A stretch of 64,000 nucleotides of DNA from Flavobacteriia bacterium (GTDB lineage Bacteria; Bacteroidota; Bacteroidia; Flavobacteriales_D; Crocinitomicaceae). The position numbers were made by a program, and so were the translations under genes. This document shows positions 1 to 7,960 of this stretch, one piece after another (within the stretch, counting starts at the first letter, position 1; each line of letters starts with the position of its first letter). The stretch is taken from NCBI GenBank assembly GCA_016183815.1, contig JACPDW010000008.1:1-64000 (forward strand). Direction: 5' to 3'. A model generated the notes under the pieces. It was not told where the DNA came from. It did no database searches and worked only from the letters and a program-made list of their open reading frames with translations.

Positions 1-2
1 TA

Positions 3-74
3 AAAATTGATTCAAAATTGGCAAAAAAAATATTGCTTCAAGTTGATGTTTTAAAAAAAGACAATAGAAAATGA
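3..74 (+). CDS. C-terminal end of a truncated upstream gene
   Basis: An open frame enters from the left edge and closes at TGA 72-74, encoding about 23 Lys-rich residues ending LKKDNRK. Two things suggest a real gene tail: it stops shortly before a strong terminator hairpin, and the next gene is convergent. The piece is too short to assign a family. Confidence 0.3.
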   Translation, partial: KIDSKLAKKILLQVDVLKKDNRK

Positions 75-130
75 GCTACAAATTCCCTAAGATAAAAAAG
101 GTGCTAACTTCAGCCAATTTCCTTGAACAC

Positions 131-236
131 CGAGTAAATCGACAAAAGCTGTAAGACCCAAACAGTAATGCAAGAAAAAAGCGATGAAGAATCATCAACT
201 TCATCGCTTTTTTTTATAGCTTTTGTCGACTACTCG
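131..236. repeat. Imperfect inverted repeat enclosing the terminator
   Basis: The left arm, 131-150 (cgagta..tcgacaaaagct), and the right arm, 218-236 (agcttttgtcga..tactcg), are reverse complements except for a one- to two-base difference in the middle. They enclose the 181-215 hairpin, so the region can fold as a nested cruciform. It may be the boundary of the metal-resistance cassette or an extended terminator. Confidence 0.5.
175..215. terminator. Bidirectional rho-independent terminator
   Basis: The stem GCGATGAAG (181-189) pairs perfectly with CTTCATCGC (199-207) around a nine-base loop. It is followed by a T run on the plus strand and preceded by an A run, which is a T run on the minus strand. 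It lies between the tail of the upstream plus-strand gene and the end of the minus-strand metal-resistance operon, so it can serve both. Confidence 0.8.
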
Positions 237-271
237 GATAAATGTTAGTGGCTGGGCTTCTTTGTCCTTTG

Positions 272-478
272 TCAGCAACATTTCTTGTCTTGTTGAATTG
301 GCGGACATTTTACACTTCCGTAACTGCAATAAACACAACAGTCGCCTTGCTGTGGCTTTAAAACGGTCTTGCAATTTTCACATTCGTAAAAATATTGGCA
401 AGCGTCTGTCGGCATTGTTTCTTCCTTTTTGTGTCCGCAGTTTGGGCAAGTGATTGTTGATTGTAATATGATTTCCAT
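272..478 (-). CDS. GDCCVxC-type small cysteine-rich metal protein
   Basis: This 68-residue protein has nine or more cysteines: a CPNC pair near residue 11, a second CENC pair, the diagnostic GDCCVYC segment, and a KKCC end. GDCCVxC-domain proteins are commonly found next to merT-type genes in Bacteroidota and are presumed to bind thiophilic metals; their exact activity is not established to my knowledge. It is the last gene of a minus-strand operon, starting 2 bases after merTP ends, and runs into the 181-215 terminator. The family call is fairly secure; the role in metal buffering or transfer is inferred from context. Confidence 0.8.
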   Translation of the reverse strand: MEIILQSTITCPNCGHKKEETMPTDACQYFYECENCKTVLKPQQGDCCVYCSYGSVKCPPIQQDKKCC

Positions 479-479
479 T

Positions 480-1079
480 TTATTTTTCCTTTTTGTCTGT
501 TACTGAATATCCTGTTCCATTAATTGCTTTTTCAATTTCGGAAATGTTTGTTTTTGAGTTATCAAATTCTACAATTGCGTTTTCATTTTCGTATGAAGCA
601 GTTGATTTGATTATTCCCGAAAGTTTATTCACTTCGTGATTTACGTGTTCTTCACAACTTGCACAGGTCATTCCGCTAATGGAAAACTCAACAGTCTGAA
701 CATTTGATTTGTCAACCACAATGACTTGTTTTTCTGTCTTGGGATAAAAAATGTGAGCATAATAGGGAAAGGCAAGCATAACTATTGCAAATGCTGTTAC
801 AATTCCTAAAAACATTTTCGATTGAATGAATTTTGGTTTTTCTTCTGTTTCGCAATTGCAGTCAATTTGCTTTTGGGGCTTTAACTTTTGATACCAAGCA
901 AAACCAAGAACTAAAATTGTCAAACCGATAAAATATGGTCTTGCAGGTTCGAGCCACGAAAAAGTAGAAGCAAGTCCGCTTGTCCCAGCAATAAGAGCCA
1001 ATACAGGTGTGATACAACAAAGTGAAGCAGCAATTGCTGTCAAAAGTCCTGCACCGATTAATTTTTTTTCTGTTTTCAT
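480..1079 (-). CDS. merTP: Mercuric/heavy-metal transport fusion MerTP
   Basis: This 199-residue inner-membrane protein fuses a MerT-like transporter to a MerP-like metal-binding domain. The MerT part has helices near 8-32, 48-66 and 88-110, with the vicinal Cys pair C21-C22 in the first helix and a cytosolic CNC (about 74-76). The C-terminal heavy-metal-associated domain carries GMTCASC (C139, C142). In MerT/MerP systems the HMA domain captures Hg(II) and passes it to the helix-1 cysteines for uptake. Its ATG overlaps the TGA of the ArsR gene (ATGA), so the two are translationally coupled. No merA or merB is visible here, so the ion carried and its fate are uncertain. Confidence 0.85.
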   Translation of the reverse strand: MKTEKKLIGAGLLTAIAASLCCITPVLALIAGTSGLASTFSWLEPARPYFIGLTILVLGFAWYQKLKPQKQIDCNCETEEKPKFIQSKMFLGIVTAFAIVMLAFPYYAHIFYPKTEKQVIVVDKSNVQTVEFSISGMTCASCEEHVNHEVNKLSGIIKSTASYENENAIVEFDNSKTNISEIEKAINGTGYSVTDKKEK

Positions 1080-1450
1080 ATTGTTTCCAAAATTTTGTTT
1101 TCGTGAAGTATTTTGAAAAACGGTTTGAGCATTTTTTCATACTCTTTTGTCAATGAGTAGAAAATGGTTTGTGCTTGTCTTTCTGTTTCAATCAATTTTC
1201 TGTCTTTGAGTTTTCGTAGGTGTTGTGAAATTGCCGAAATGGTCATTCCGAGAATGTCGCTCAGGTCGCAAACACAGAGTTGTTTCTCTTCGTAAAGCAG
1301 GAACAGGATTTTCAGTCTTACGTTATTACCCGCCAATTCAATTCCGTTCGATAAATAGTCAAACGAACCATTCAGTTCTGAAACTCGGTCTTTGCAACGG
1401 TTGATTTGCTTAATGTCCGCCTGTTGTCTAATACAAGAAATGTTGTCCAT
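1076..1450 (-). CDS. ArsR/SmtB-family metal-sensing repressor
   Basis: A winged-helix repressor of 124 residues when started at ATG 1450. A longer frame reaches 1498, but that start would lie upstream of the promoter. It contains the ELCVCDL-like motif as QLCVCDL (C59, C61), which in ArsR-type proteins binds thiophilic metals in the recognition-helix region, plus N-terminal C6 and C19 that could complete a CadC-like site. The helix-turn-helix is around 62-85 (SDILGMTISAISQHLRKL). It is the first gene of the operon with merTP and the GDCCVxC gene. An inverted-repeat operator sits over its promoter, so it most likely represses its own operon until metal binds. Confidence 0.88.
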   Translation of the reverse strand: MDNISCIRQQADIKQINRCKDRVSELNGSFDYLSNGIELAGNNVRLKILFLLYEEKQLCVCDLSDILGMTISAISQHLRKLKDRKLIETERQAQTIFYSLTKEYEKMLKPFFKILHENKILETI

Positions 1451-1454
1451 AGCA

Positions 1455-1484
1455 CAAAGGTAGTCAATTTGTTTATTTAAGCAA
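1455..1484 (-). promoter_or_regulatory. Promoter of the arsR-merTP operon
   Basis: On the minus strand a -7 box TACCTTTG (1462-1455) lies exactly 19 bases after TTG (1484-1482), matching the Bacteroidota housekeeping promoter pattern. The ATG at 1450 comes only 4 bases after the -7 box, so the transcript is probably leaderless. Confidence 0.75.
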
Positions 1485-1495
1485 CTACTTAAATA
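1474..1495. promoter_or_regulatory. ArsR-type operator (inverted repeat)
   Basis: TATTTAAG (1474-1481) and CTTAAATA (1488-1495) form a perfect 8-base inverted repeat with a 6-base spacer. It covers the -33 TTG of the arsR promoter. ArsR/SmtB repressors typically bind such imperfect AT-rich palindromes, so this is the likely autoregulatory operator. Confidence 0.7.
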
Positions 1496-1505
1496 CAAAA
1501 TGTCA

Positions 1506-1533
1506 AAAAGAACCCGATTTTGTCTGTCGGGTT
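1506..1533 (-). terminator. Possible terminator for the peptidase operon
   Basis: Read on the minus strand, AACCCGA (1533-1527) and TCGGGTT (1517-1511) form a 7-base stem with a nine-base loop, followed by CTTTTT. It would stop minus-strand transcripts from the M16 peptidase operon before they enter the arsR operon. Confidence 0.4.
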
Positions 1534-1678
1534 GTGTCGTCTTAGCCTTGCCACTAACTTACTTATAGCCGATAAAATTATAACTTTTTTTTCGTTTATA
1601 CAAATATAACTTGTTGACTAAACGATAAAGTAGTTTCGTCTTATTTTCTTTGTAAATGTTTTGCAGCATTCGTTTCTA

Positions 1679-1842
1679 TTAGTCAATTTTACCTTTATAT
1701 AAATCTCGAATTGGTAAAATCAAATCGTAGTCAGACCAGTTCAAATTTCCATCAACTATCTTAAATTTTGAAAAATTACTTTCATCTAAATATTTTTTAA
1801 TTGAAGGATTTATCCAAAAAGGCTTTGAAATTCGATTTAAAC
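1679..1842 (-). pseudogene. Remnant of a DUF2442-like protein
   Basis: A minus-strand frame ending at TAA 1681-1679 encodes about 50 residues ending in an NLNWSDYDLILPIRDLYKG-type stretch, which resembles the C-terminal W..G.DL.P..LY signature of DUF2442 proteins, often antitoxin-like. It has no credible start codon: the frame opens inside the end of the peptidase gene after a stop. The N-terminal half of the family is missing, so I call it a decayed fragment. The family match is by eye and uncertain. Confidence 0.35.
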
Positions 1843-3066
1843 ATATAACAGCTCAGACAGGTCAATTTCTTTAAAATAAAGTTGTGCTACTTTTTTAATT
1901 TTTTCAACATTTAGCGCATCTATTTCATTATAAATCTCTTGAATAGAATCAATTTGATTAAACAATAATAAACTTTTACCTAAACTTAACATTAAGCCAG
2001 AATGAGAATCCATCGATAAGGCAATATGTCCCTTAAGCTGTTCTTTGGCTGATTTTAATTGTTTTTCACTTAATCCATTATCGAATATTTTTTTGATCTC
2101 TTTATAGACAATTTGTAATGTTTTTTTTAGGTATTTAGGATCTGTTCCAAAATAGACACACCAATAACCAGTTTCTGAAAAGGGTGAATAATTGGCTTCT
2201 ATTTGGTAGGTCAAACCGTATTTTTCACGAACAGCTAAAGTTAATCGAGAATTGAGAGCAGGTCCTCCCAAAACATTAATCAATAAAGTCATTGCCATAC
2301 GATCCTCATTTTTATAACCTGGAGCAATACTTCCTACTATTCCATGTGCTTGATTTTGTGCTTCTTCTGAACTTATTTTAAATTTATTGTATTGTATAAA
2401 CTCTTCCCATTCAGATTGTTTGCTGTGGTTATTTAAAGTAGAGAAATATTTTTCTAGTTGTAAAAATACTTTTTTAAATGATATTGATCCAACAAAGGAA
2501 AGAACGATAGTATTGGTGTTTAAAAAACGTTGTACGTATTGATTTAAATCTTTTGAAGTAAATTTTTGTACACTTGATTTTTCGCCTAAAATATTATATC
2601 CAAGAGGGTGATTAGGGAAAAGATGTTTTTCAAAATCATCGAAAATTTTGTCTGAAGGAGAATCTAAATAGGAGTTTATTTCGTCGTAAATAATTTCTTT
2701 TTCTTTTTCAATTTCTTTTTTTGGAAAACTTGAATTAAACAAAATATCGGACAATAAATCGCAACTTCTTTTAAAGTAAACATTTGTGAATGAAGCATAT
2801 AAACAAAGTTCTTCTTTTGAAGTGTAGGCATTAATTTCACCTCCGACAGCATCCAATCTTGATAAAACTTGAAAATTATTTCTTTTGTGTGTTCCTTTAA
2901 ACAAACAATGTTCTAAAAAATGAGCCAATCCCATTTCGTTTTCTTTTTCAAAACGTGAACCAGCTAACAAACTTATTCCTAAATGAGAAACCATTGATTT
3001 TTGTTCCAAATAAACACATCTGATTCCGTTAGAAAGTTTGAAAATTATCGGTTCGTTATCACTCAT
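1837..3066 (-). CDS. M16 family zinc peptidase
   Basis: This 409-residue protein has the inverted zinc motif HFLEH (H49, E52, H53) in its first half and a third ligand E about 76 residues later (E129 in YDEINSY). The second half has the R/Y-type segment around LTYQIEANYSP found in non-catalytic M16 repeats. The length fits M16B processing-type peptidases (about 410 residues) that act as dimers. No signal peptide is evident, so it may be cytoplasmic or periplasm-facing by another route. It is the last gene of a minus-strand cluster with tgt, the LptG-like gene and the DUF481-like gene. The substrate is unknown. Confidence 0.88.
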   Translation of the reverse strand: MSDNEPIIFKLSNGIRCVYLEQKSMVSHLGISLLAGSRFEKENEMGLAHFLEHCLFKGTHKRNNFQVLSRLDAVGGEINAYTSKEELCLYASFTNVYFKRSCDLLSDILFNSSFPKKEIEKEKEIIYDEINSYLDSPSDKIFDDFEKHLFPNHPLGYNILGEKSSVQKFTSKDLNQYVQRFLNTNTIVLSFVGSISFKKVFLQLEKYFSTLNNHSKQSEWEEFIQYNKFKISSEEAQNQAHGIVGSIAPGYKNEDRMAMTLLINVLGGPALNSRLTLAVREKYGLTYQIEANYSPFSETGYWCVYFGTDPKYLKKTLQIVYKEIKKIFDNGLSEKQLKSAKEQLKGHIALSMDSHSGLMLSLGKSLLLFNQIDSIQEIYNEIDALNVEKIKKVAQLYFKEIDLSELLYV

Positions 3067-3138
3067 TTTTAAAAAGACAAAAATACAGTTTAATTTTACA
3101 AGTTTAAAATCGTGATTATTGTTTTTACTAAAATGAAA

Positions 3139-3900
3139 TCATTTCCCAAAATCTATTCCAAATCCAATGAGTAAAGAAGACACTACTTTTTTAACTCCAG
3201 TTGGTGGGCGACTGTCTGAAAAAACATTGTATTCCGCTTTTATTCTCCACTTTTTACTAAGTTGAGTACTTAACACATATTGTCCAGAAAAACGATAGTC
3301 CTTAAAGTCTTCAAAAAGTGGTTGGTAATAACTTGTTCCTGTTAATTGAATATTTTTAACTGAAATAAACCATGAAAAATAATTGCTCCATCTATAATTG
3401 TTTAAAAATTCGTTATTGGGTTGAATTTCTTCATATTCATACATAAACGAACTACCTAAAAAAAGTTTAATTTTATTTTTATCTATCAGTTTGTCTCTTA
3501 ACCCAGTTCCTAAAAGAAAACGCATTTTTTGATTCAAAAGTTGGTTGTACTGAATTTGAGAAAAGGTTTCCCATTTCCAAGTAGATTTATTTATTCTAAA
3601 ACTGTATCTGAAATGTAACATTCCTGAATTGGCAAAAACTATTTTTTTTCCACCTGAATAAAACAAATCACTTAACAACAAAAAATAATGTGTTTTTGAT
3701 TTTGATTTGTATTGTAACCTCGTTGTGTTTTTTAAACTGTAAAAAACGTTTTTGTTTTCAATATAGTTGAATGTTAAGTCGGAAGAACCGTTAATTCCAG
3801 TGCTGTCGTCATATATTCTTTTATTTTCAATATTAACAATTTGTGAATAGGAATAAACAAATTGAAATAAAATCCAAAAACTAAAATAAACTCTTTTCAT
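3139..3900 (-). CDS. DUF481-like outer-membrane beta-barrel protein
   Basis: A 253-residue protein with a signal peptide (residues 1 to about 19, ending YSYSQ) followed by alternating short beta segments and turns, and an aromatic-rich C-terminus ending GFGIDFGK. The middle, with WKWETFSQIQYN and RFLLGTGLRDKL, resembles the DUF481/YdiY family of outer-membrane proteins. Function unknown. It is 34 bases downstream of the LptG-like gene and 72 bases upstream of the M16 peptidase, probably in the same transcript. The family call is moderate. Confidence 0.6.
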   Translation of the reverse strand: MKRVYFSFWILFQFVYSYSQIVNIENKRIYDDSTGINGSSDLTFNYIENKNVFYSLKNTTRLQYKSKSKTHYFLLLSDLFYSGGKKIVFANSGMLHFRYSFRINKSTWKWETFSQIQYNQLLNQKMRFLLGTGLRDKLIDKNKIKLFLGSSFMYEYEEIQPNNEFLNNYRWSNYFSWFISVKNIQLTGTSYYQPLFEDFKDYRFSGQYVLSTQLSKKWRIKAEYNVFSDSRPPTGVKKVVSSLLIGFGIDFGK

Positions 3901-3934
3901 TTATTATCTAATCTCAAATAGAATTTAGCAATTT

Positions 3935-5005
3935 TTATTTAGGAGCGAAACGATACATGATGTAACCCAACAAACCAAATAAAATATTAGGAATCCAAAC
4001 AGCTAATACGGGGTGTAAACCAATTTTTTCAGCAGATACGCTGGTTACTTGCATAGTAAATATATAAATGAAAACAAAAAGTAATCCTATCGCAATATTG
4101 ATTCCAATACCTCCTCTTTTTTTTCTGGAGGAAACGGAAACGCCCATTAATGTTAAGAAATAGGTAGCAAAAGGTAAAGAGCTGCGTTCATGTAATTTAA
4201 GTTCGAATAGTGGAACTTCAGGATTACCTTTTCTTTTTTCCACTTCTATAAAATGTTTTAATTCTGAATACGTCATCGTTTCTACTTGATTGTCACGCAT
4301 AGCCATGTCGCTGACTTTAAAAGTCAAAACAGTATCTAATTTTGCCCCTGTTACAATGCTGTCATTGATTGCTCCAATTTTACGAATAAAATAATTGTTT
4401 AAAGTCCACTTTTTTGTTCCTTTTTCATTTACTGCGGTTTTTGCACTAATAAAAACTTTTGGTTTACTTTTATCCCATTGTTCTAAGCGTAAATCTACCA
4501 CAATATTTTCGTCACTGTTGTAACTTTTAAAATAAATTATTTTTTGACCTGGAAATTCTGCGTGATAATTTTCAACAAATATTCTGTCTCTATAAAACTG
4601 TTCTTCAAAATCTAAACGTGTTTTGTTGGATAAGGGTAGAATAAAATGATTCATCGTGAATGAAATAATAACCAATATGGTAGAAGCTATGAAATATGGG
4701 TAAAGCATGCGAACAAAAGACTTTCCACTAAACAATATTGGAATAATTTCAGATTCTTGAGCCATCTTTGCTGTAAACCATATAACTGATAAAAAGACGA
4801 TTAATGAGGAAAAAGTATTACCGTAATACACAATAAAATTGAGGTAATATTTAAATAAAATATCGCCCAGTTCAGCTTTGTTTTCTATAAACTCACTTAA
4901 TCGTTCGGAAATATCAAATACCATAGAAAAAAGCATAACTATCCCTAACATGAAAAAGAAGGTAGTTAAAAATTTCTTAATGATATATTTATCTATAATT
5001 TTCAT
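3935..5005 (-). CDS. lptG: LptF/LptG-family lipopolysaccharide export permease
   Basis: A 356-residue YjgP/YjgQ-family membrane protein. Three helices lie in the first 120 residues, followed by a periplasmic beta-jellyroll-like domain (about 125-265) and three C-terminal helices (about 275-350). In LptB2FG these permeases lift LPS out of the inner membrane and hand it to LptC. The opening IIDKYIIKKFLTTFF is typical of the family. It begins immediately after tgt ends, so the two are co-transcribed, an arrangement common in Bacteroidota. LptF and LptG cannot be separated with certainty from sequence alone. Confidence 0.85.
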   Translation of the reverse strand: MKIIDKYIIKKFLTTFFFMLGIVMLFSMVFDISERLSEFIENKAELGDILFKYYLNFIVYYGNTFSSLIVFLSVIWFTAKMAQESEIIPILFSGKSFVRMLYPYFIASTILVIISFTMNHFILPLSNKTRLDFEEQFYRDRIFVENYHAEFPGQKIIYFKSYNSDENIVVDLRLEQWDKSKPKVFISAKTAVNEKGTKKWTLNNYFIRKIGAINDSIVTGAKLDTVLTFKVSDMAMRDNQVETMTYSELKHFIEVEKRKGNPEVPLFELKLHERSSLPFATYFLTLMGVSVSSRKKRGGIGINIAIGLLFVFIYIFTMQVTSVSAEKIGLHPVLAVWIPNILFGLLGYIMYRFAPK

Positions 5006-6136
5006 TTACAATCTTCTATCAAGTTTTTTAAGCATTTGATTTTTCCATGACAAAAAAGTACCTTCTAAAATATTTTTTCTTGCTTCTTTCACTAATTCTA
5101 GGTAAAAATTTAGGTTATGTATCGAAGCAATTTGCATGCCTAAAAATTCATTACTTTTAATTAAGTGACGAAGATAAGCTTTGGAATATCTTTTATCTGA
5201 ATAAGCTGTACTTTTTTCATCAATTGGGCTAAAATCATGTTCCCATTTTTTATTTTTAATATTGATCGTACCTTCAGAAGTAAAAAGTAAGCCATGTCTA
5301 GCGTTTCTTGTTGGCATTACACAATCCATCATGTCAATTCCTCTGTGAATACTTTCTAAAATATTTGAGGGAGTTCCCACACCCATTAAGTATCTTGCTT
5401 TTTCTTTTGGGAGAATTTGACAAACCAAATCCGTCATTTGATACATGTCTTCTGCTGGTTCACCGACGGATAAACCACCAATTGCATAACCAATGGTATC
5501 ATGTTTTATAACTGTTTCTGCTGAGATTTTTCTTAAATCAGGATAGGTACTTCCTTGAACAATTGGAAAAAAAGCTTGTTGATAAGAGTAAAGTGGAGTA
5601 GAGGATGAAAAATATTCCATACAACGGTCTAACCATCGGTGGGTCATTTCCATAGATTTTTTCGCATAATCGTAAGTGCAAGGATAGGGAGTACATTCAT
5701 CAAAAGCCATGATAATATCTGCACCAATTATTCTTTGAATTTCGATAGATTTTTCAGGAGTAAATTCGTGATAACTTCCGTCGTGATGAGATTGAAAACG
5801 TACACCGTGTTCTTTAATTTTATTAGAAGAGGATAAAGAATAGACTTGATAACCACCACTATCTGTTAAAATTGGTCTGTCCCAGGAGATAAAGGAATGT
5901 AAACCACCTGCTTTATGTAGCGTTTCAATCCCTGGTTTTAAATAAAGATGATAGGTGTTGCCTAAGATAATTTGAGCATTAATTTCGTTTTCCAATTCCT
6001 GTTGATGCACAGCTTTTACAGTACCAGCAGTCCCGACTGGCATAAAAATTGGTGTTTCAATTTTTCCATGATCTGTATGAATAATTCCAGCTCGTGCATT
6101 GGATTGTTTATCATGGTGTAAAACTTCAAAGTGCAT
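5006..6136 (-). CDS. tgt: tRNA-guanine transglycosylase (queuine tRNA-ribosyltransferase)
   Basis: This 376-residue TIM-barrel enzyme exchanges G34 of GUN-anticodon tRNAs for a queuosine precursor. Visible motifs: LTDSGGYQVYSLS with the active-site Asp, AFDECTPYP, GGLSVGE, and MGVGTPSNILESIHRGIDMMDCVMPTRNARHG with the nucleophilic Asp. The usual zinc site CxCxxC is missing: after SPIDE the sequence is KSTAYSDKRYSKAYLRHL, with no cysteine, although the later His (ASIHN) remains. I recall other Bacteroidota Tgt proteins also lacking it. First gene of the tgt-lptG cluster, with its own promoter at 6160-6191. Confidence 0.93.
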   Translation of the reverse strand: MHFEVLHHDKQSNARAGIIHTDHGKIETPIFMPVGTAGTVKAVHQQELENEINAQIILGNTYHLYLKPGIETLHKAGGLHSFISWDRPILTDSGGYQVYSLSSSNKIKEHGVRFQSHHDGSYHEFTPEKSIEIQRIIGADIIMAFDECTPYPCTYDYAKKSMEMTHRWLDRCMEYFSSSTPLYSYQQAFFPIVQGSTYPDLRKISAETVIKHDTIGYAIGGLSVGEPAEDMYQMTDLVCQILPKEKARYLMGVGTPSNILESIHRGIDMMDCVMPTRNARHGLLFTSEGTINIKNKKWEHDFSPIDEKSTAYSDKRYSKAYLRHLIKSNEFLGMQIASIHNLNFYLELVKEARKNILEGTFLSWKNQMLKKLDRRL

Positions 6137-6159
6137 ATCTTTGTTGAAAAAAATAAATA

Positions 6160-6191
6160 CAAAGTTATTACTTATTTATAAAGCTTAGCAA
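6160..6191 (-). promoter_or_regulatory. Promoter of the tgt-lptG cluster
   Basis: On the minus strand, TTG (6191-6189), 21 bases, then TAACTTTG (6167-6160), followed by the tgt ATG 23 bases downstream. It lies within the short divergent region shared with the glycosyltransferase gene at 6205. Confidence 0.65.
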
Positions 6192-6204
6192 CTTTGCAAG
6201 ACGA

Positions 6205-7347
6205 ATGAAAGAATTATTACCTTTATTTCAGCAGAATTTAATTTTTTATGTATTCTGTTTTTTCTGTTTAGTTGTACTAATACAGTTCATTTATGTACTC
6301 TTTTTTTATACAAGATTGGCTTTTTATAAAGAGAAAGTAAAAGAAAATACTGAATTCCCTCCTGTTTCTGTAATAATTGCTGCTCGAAATGAAGAAGAAA
6401 ATTTATATCGTTATTTACCATTAATTTTAGAACAAGATTATCCTGAATTTGAAGTGTTAGTTGTTAACCATCAATCGATAGATGATTCATATCAAGTATT
6501 GAACACTTTAAAAATGACTTATCCTAATAAACTTAAAGTGATAGAGGTTGAGAGAAGTAAACATTTAGGAAGTGGAAAAAAATTTCCATTGTCTCTTGGA
6601 ATTAAAATTGCTAAATATCAACATTTAGTGTTAACTGATGCAGATTGTGAACCTTCAAGCAAAAAATGGTTGGCACTTATGTCCGGTAAATTTTCAGAAC
6701 AAAAGCAATTGATTATTGGATTTGCCCCCTACCGAAAAAAAAATGGTTGGTTAAACAGATTAATACGTTTTGATGCATTAATGATTGCAATGAATTATCT
6801 TTCATTTGCATTAGCAAGAGTTCCCTATATGGGAGTAGGAAGAAATTTAGCCTATACAAAAAAGTTATATGAATCGGTGAATGGGTTTAAATCCCATTAT
6901 TCAATTATTTCTGGCGACGATGATTTATTTATTCAAGAAGTAGCTAAAAATAAAAATTATTGTATTCAAATACACCCTGATTCTTATTGTTATTCTGAAG
7001 GAAAAGACTCATGGTCTAAATGGATGATTCAAAAAAGTCGACATTACTCTGCTAGTTCAAAATATAAAGTTATTAAAAAGTACTTGTTAGGAATATATCC
7101 ACTTTCATTAATTTTTGCTTGGATTTGTTTTGTTATTTTGCTCCTAGATATGGAGTATAGATGGTTAAGTGGCTTGATTTTTGTATTTATTATATTATTA
7201 AAATGGTGGATACAAGGCAAATGTCTAGCAAAATTAAAAAATAACAAATTCATTTGGTTTTTACCAATTTCAGATCTATTATATGCATTATTTACACCTT
7301 TTGTGTATTACTCCTTTGATAAAAATAAAATTGCAAGATGGAAATAA
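6205..7347 (+). CDS. Membrane-bound family 2 glycosyltransferase
   Basis: A 380-residue GT2-type glycosyltransferase. It has an N-terminal membrane anchor (about 12-38), a GT-A fold opening with PPVSVIIAARNEEENL (about 52), a DAD metal-binding triad (LTDADCEP, about 145), a GDDDLF acceptor/catalytic motif (about 233), and QKSRH in the position of the Q/RxxRW motif. Two to three C-terminal helices follow. Such enzymes add sugars to lipid or envelope glycans on the cytoplasmic face; the product here cannot be told. Its 3' end overlaps the sigma factor gene by 10 bases. Confidence 0.82.
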   Translation: MKELLPLFQQNLIFYVFCFFCLVVLIQFIYVLFFYTRLAFYKEKVKENTEFPPVSVIIAARNEEENLYRYLPLILEQDYPEFEVLVVNHQSIDDSYQVLNTLKMTYPNKLKVIEVERSKHLGSGKKFPLSLGIKIAKYQHLVLTDADCEPSSKKWLALMSGKFSEQKQLIIGFAPYRKKNGWLNRLIRFDALMIAMNYLSFALARVPYMGVGRNLAYTKKLYESVNGFKSHYSIISGDDDLFIQEVAKNKNYCIQIHPDSYCYSEGKDSWSKWMIQKSRHYSASSKYKVIKKYLLGIYPLSLIFAWICFVILLLDMEYRWLSGLIFVFIILLKWWIQGKCLAKLKNNKFIWFLPISDLLYALFTPFVYYSFDKNKIARWK

Positions 7348-7943
7348 ATGAAATTCTATCAGATAAAGCTAAATACGATTTAACCTTAGTTGAAGCGGCT
7401 AAAAATGGTAGCCAATCTGCTTTTGCTGAATTGATGGAAAGATACAGAGAATCTGTTTATTACACCATGTTAAAGATGGTCAAAAATCAAGACGACGCCG
7501 ATGATTTGACTATTGAGGCCTTTGGAAAAGCTTTTAAAAGAATTGAACAATATTCTCCTATTTATGCTTTTAGTACTTGGTTGTTTAAAATTGCCTCTAA
7601 CAATTGTATCGATTTCATGAGAAAAAAAAGGATACAAGTTACTTCTTTTCAAACTGGAATTGTAAATGACGATGGAGAAATTATGTACACTGAAGCCAAA
7701 TCAAATATTCAAGATCCTGAAGAACAGATTATTCAAGCACAAAAAGTCAAATTAATGCGTTCATTGGTGGATAAACTTAAACCGAGATACAAAGAATTAG
7801 TTGAATTAAGGTATTTTGATGAGTTAAGTTACGAAGAGATAGCAGAAATACTAAATCTTCCTCTTGGTACAGTGAAAGCACAACTTTTTAGAGCTAGAGA
7901 TTTTTTAGCTCAAATGATTGAAAAAACTAAAGACAATATTTAA
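7338..7943 (+). CDS. ECF-type RNA polymerase sigma factor
   Basis: A 201-residue sigma-70 family protein with region 2 at about 25-92 (YRESVYYTMLKMV..DADDLTIEAFGKAF..FSTWLFKIASNNCIDF) and region 4 at about 140-190 (LKPRYKELVELRYF..SYEEIAEILNLPLGTVKAQLFRAR). It lacks regions 1 and 3, as ECF factors do. No anti-sigma gene is adjacent: it overlaps the upstream glycosyltransferase by 10 bases and is followed after 17 bases by a peptidase gene. Sigma factors of this kind are common in Bacteroidota as constitutive or envelope-responsive regulators; the regulon is unknown. Confidence 0.9.
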   Translation: MEINEILSDKAKYDLTLVEAAKNGSQSAFAELMERYRESVYYTMLKMVKNQDDADDLTIEAFGKAFKRIEQYSPIYAFSTWLFKIASNNCIDFMRKKRIQVTSFQTGIVNDDGEIMYTEAKSNIQDPEEQIIQAQKVKLMRSLVDKLKPRYKELVELRYFDELSYEEIAEILNLPLGTVKAQLFRARDFLAQMIEKTKDNI

Positions 7944-7960
7944 AATCTATCAAACCTTAA

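Noticed and set aside
112-256. Integron attC recombination site
   Set aside because: The core positions near 112 and 244 do not match the R'' and R' consensus (RYYYAAC, GTTRRRY) and no integron integrase is seen.
862-1140. Overlapping frame on the minus strand
   Set aside because: It is an out-of-frame shadow of merTP with no recognisable motif and low-quality composition.
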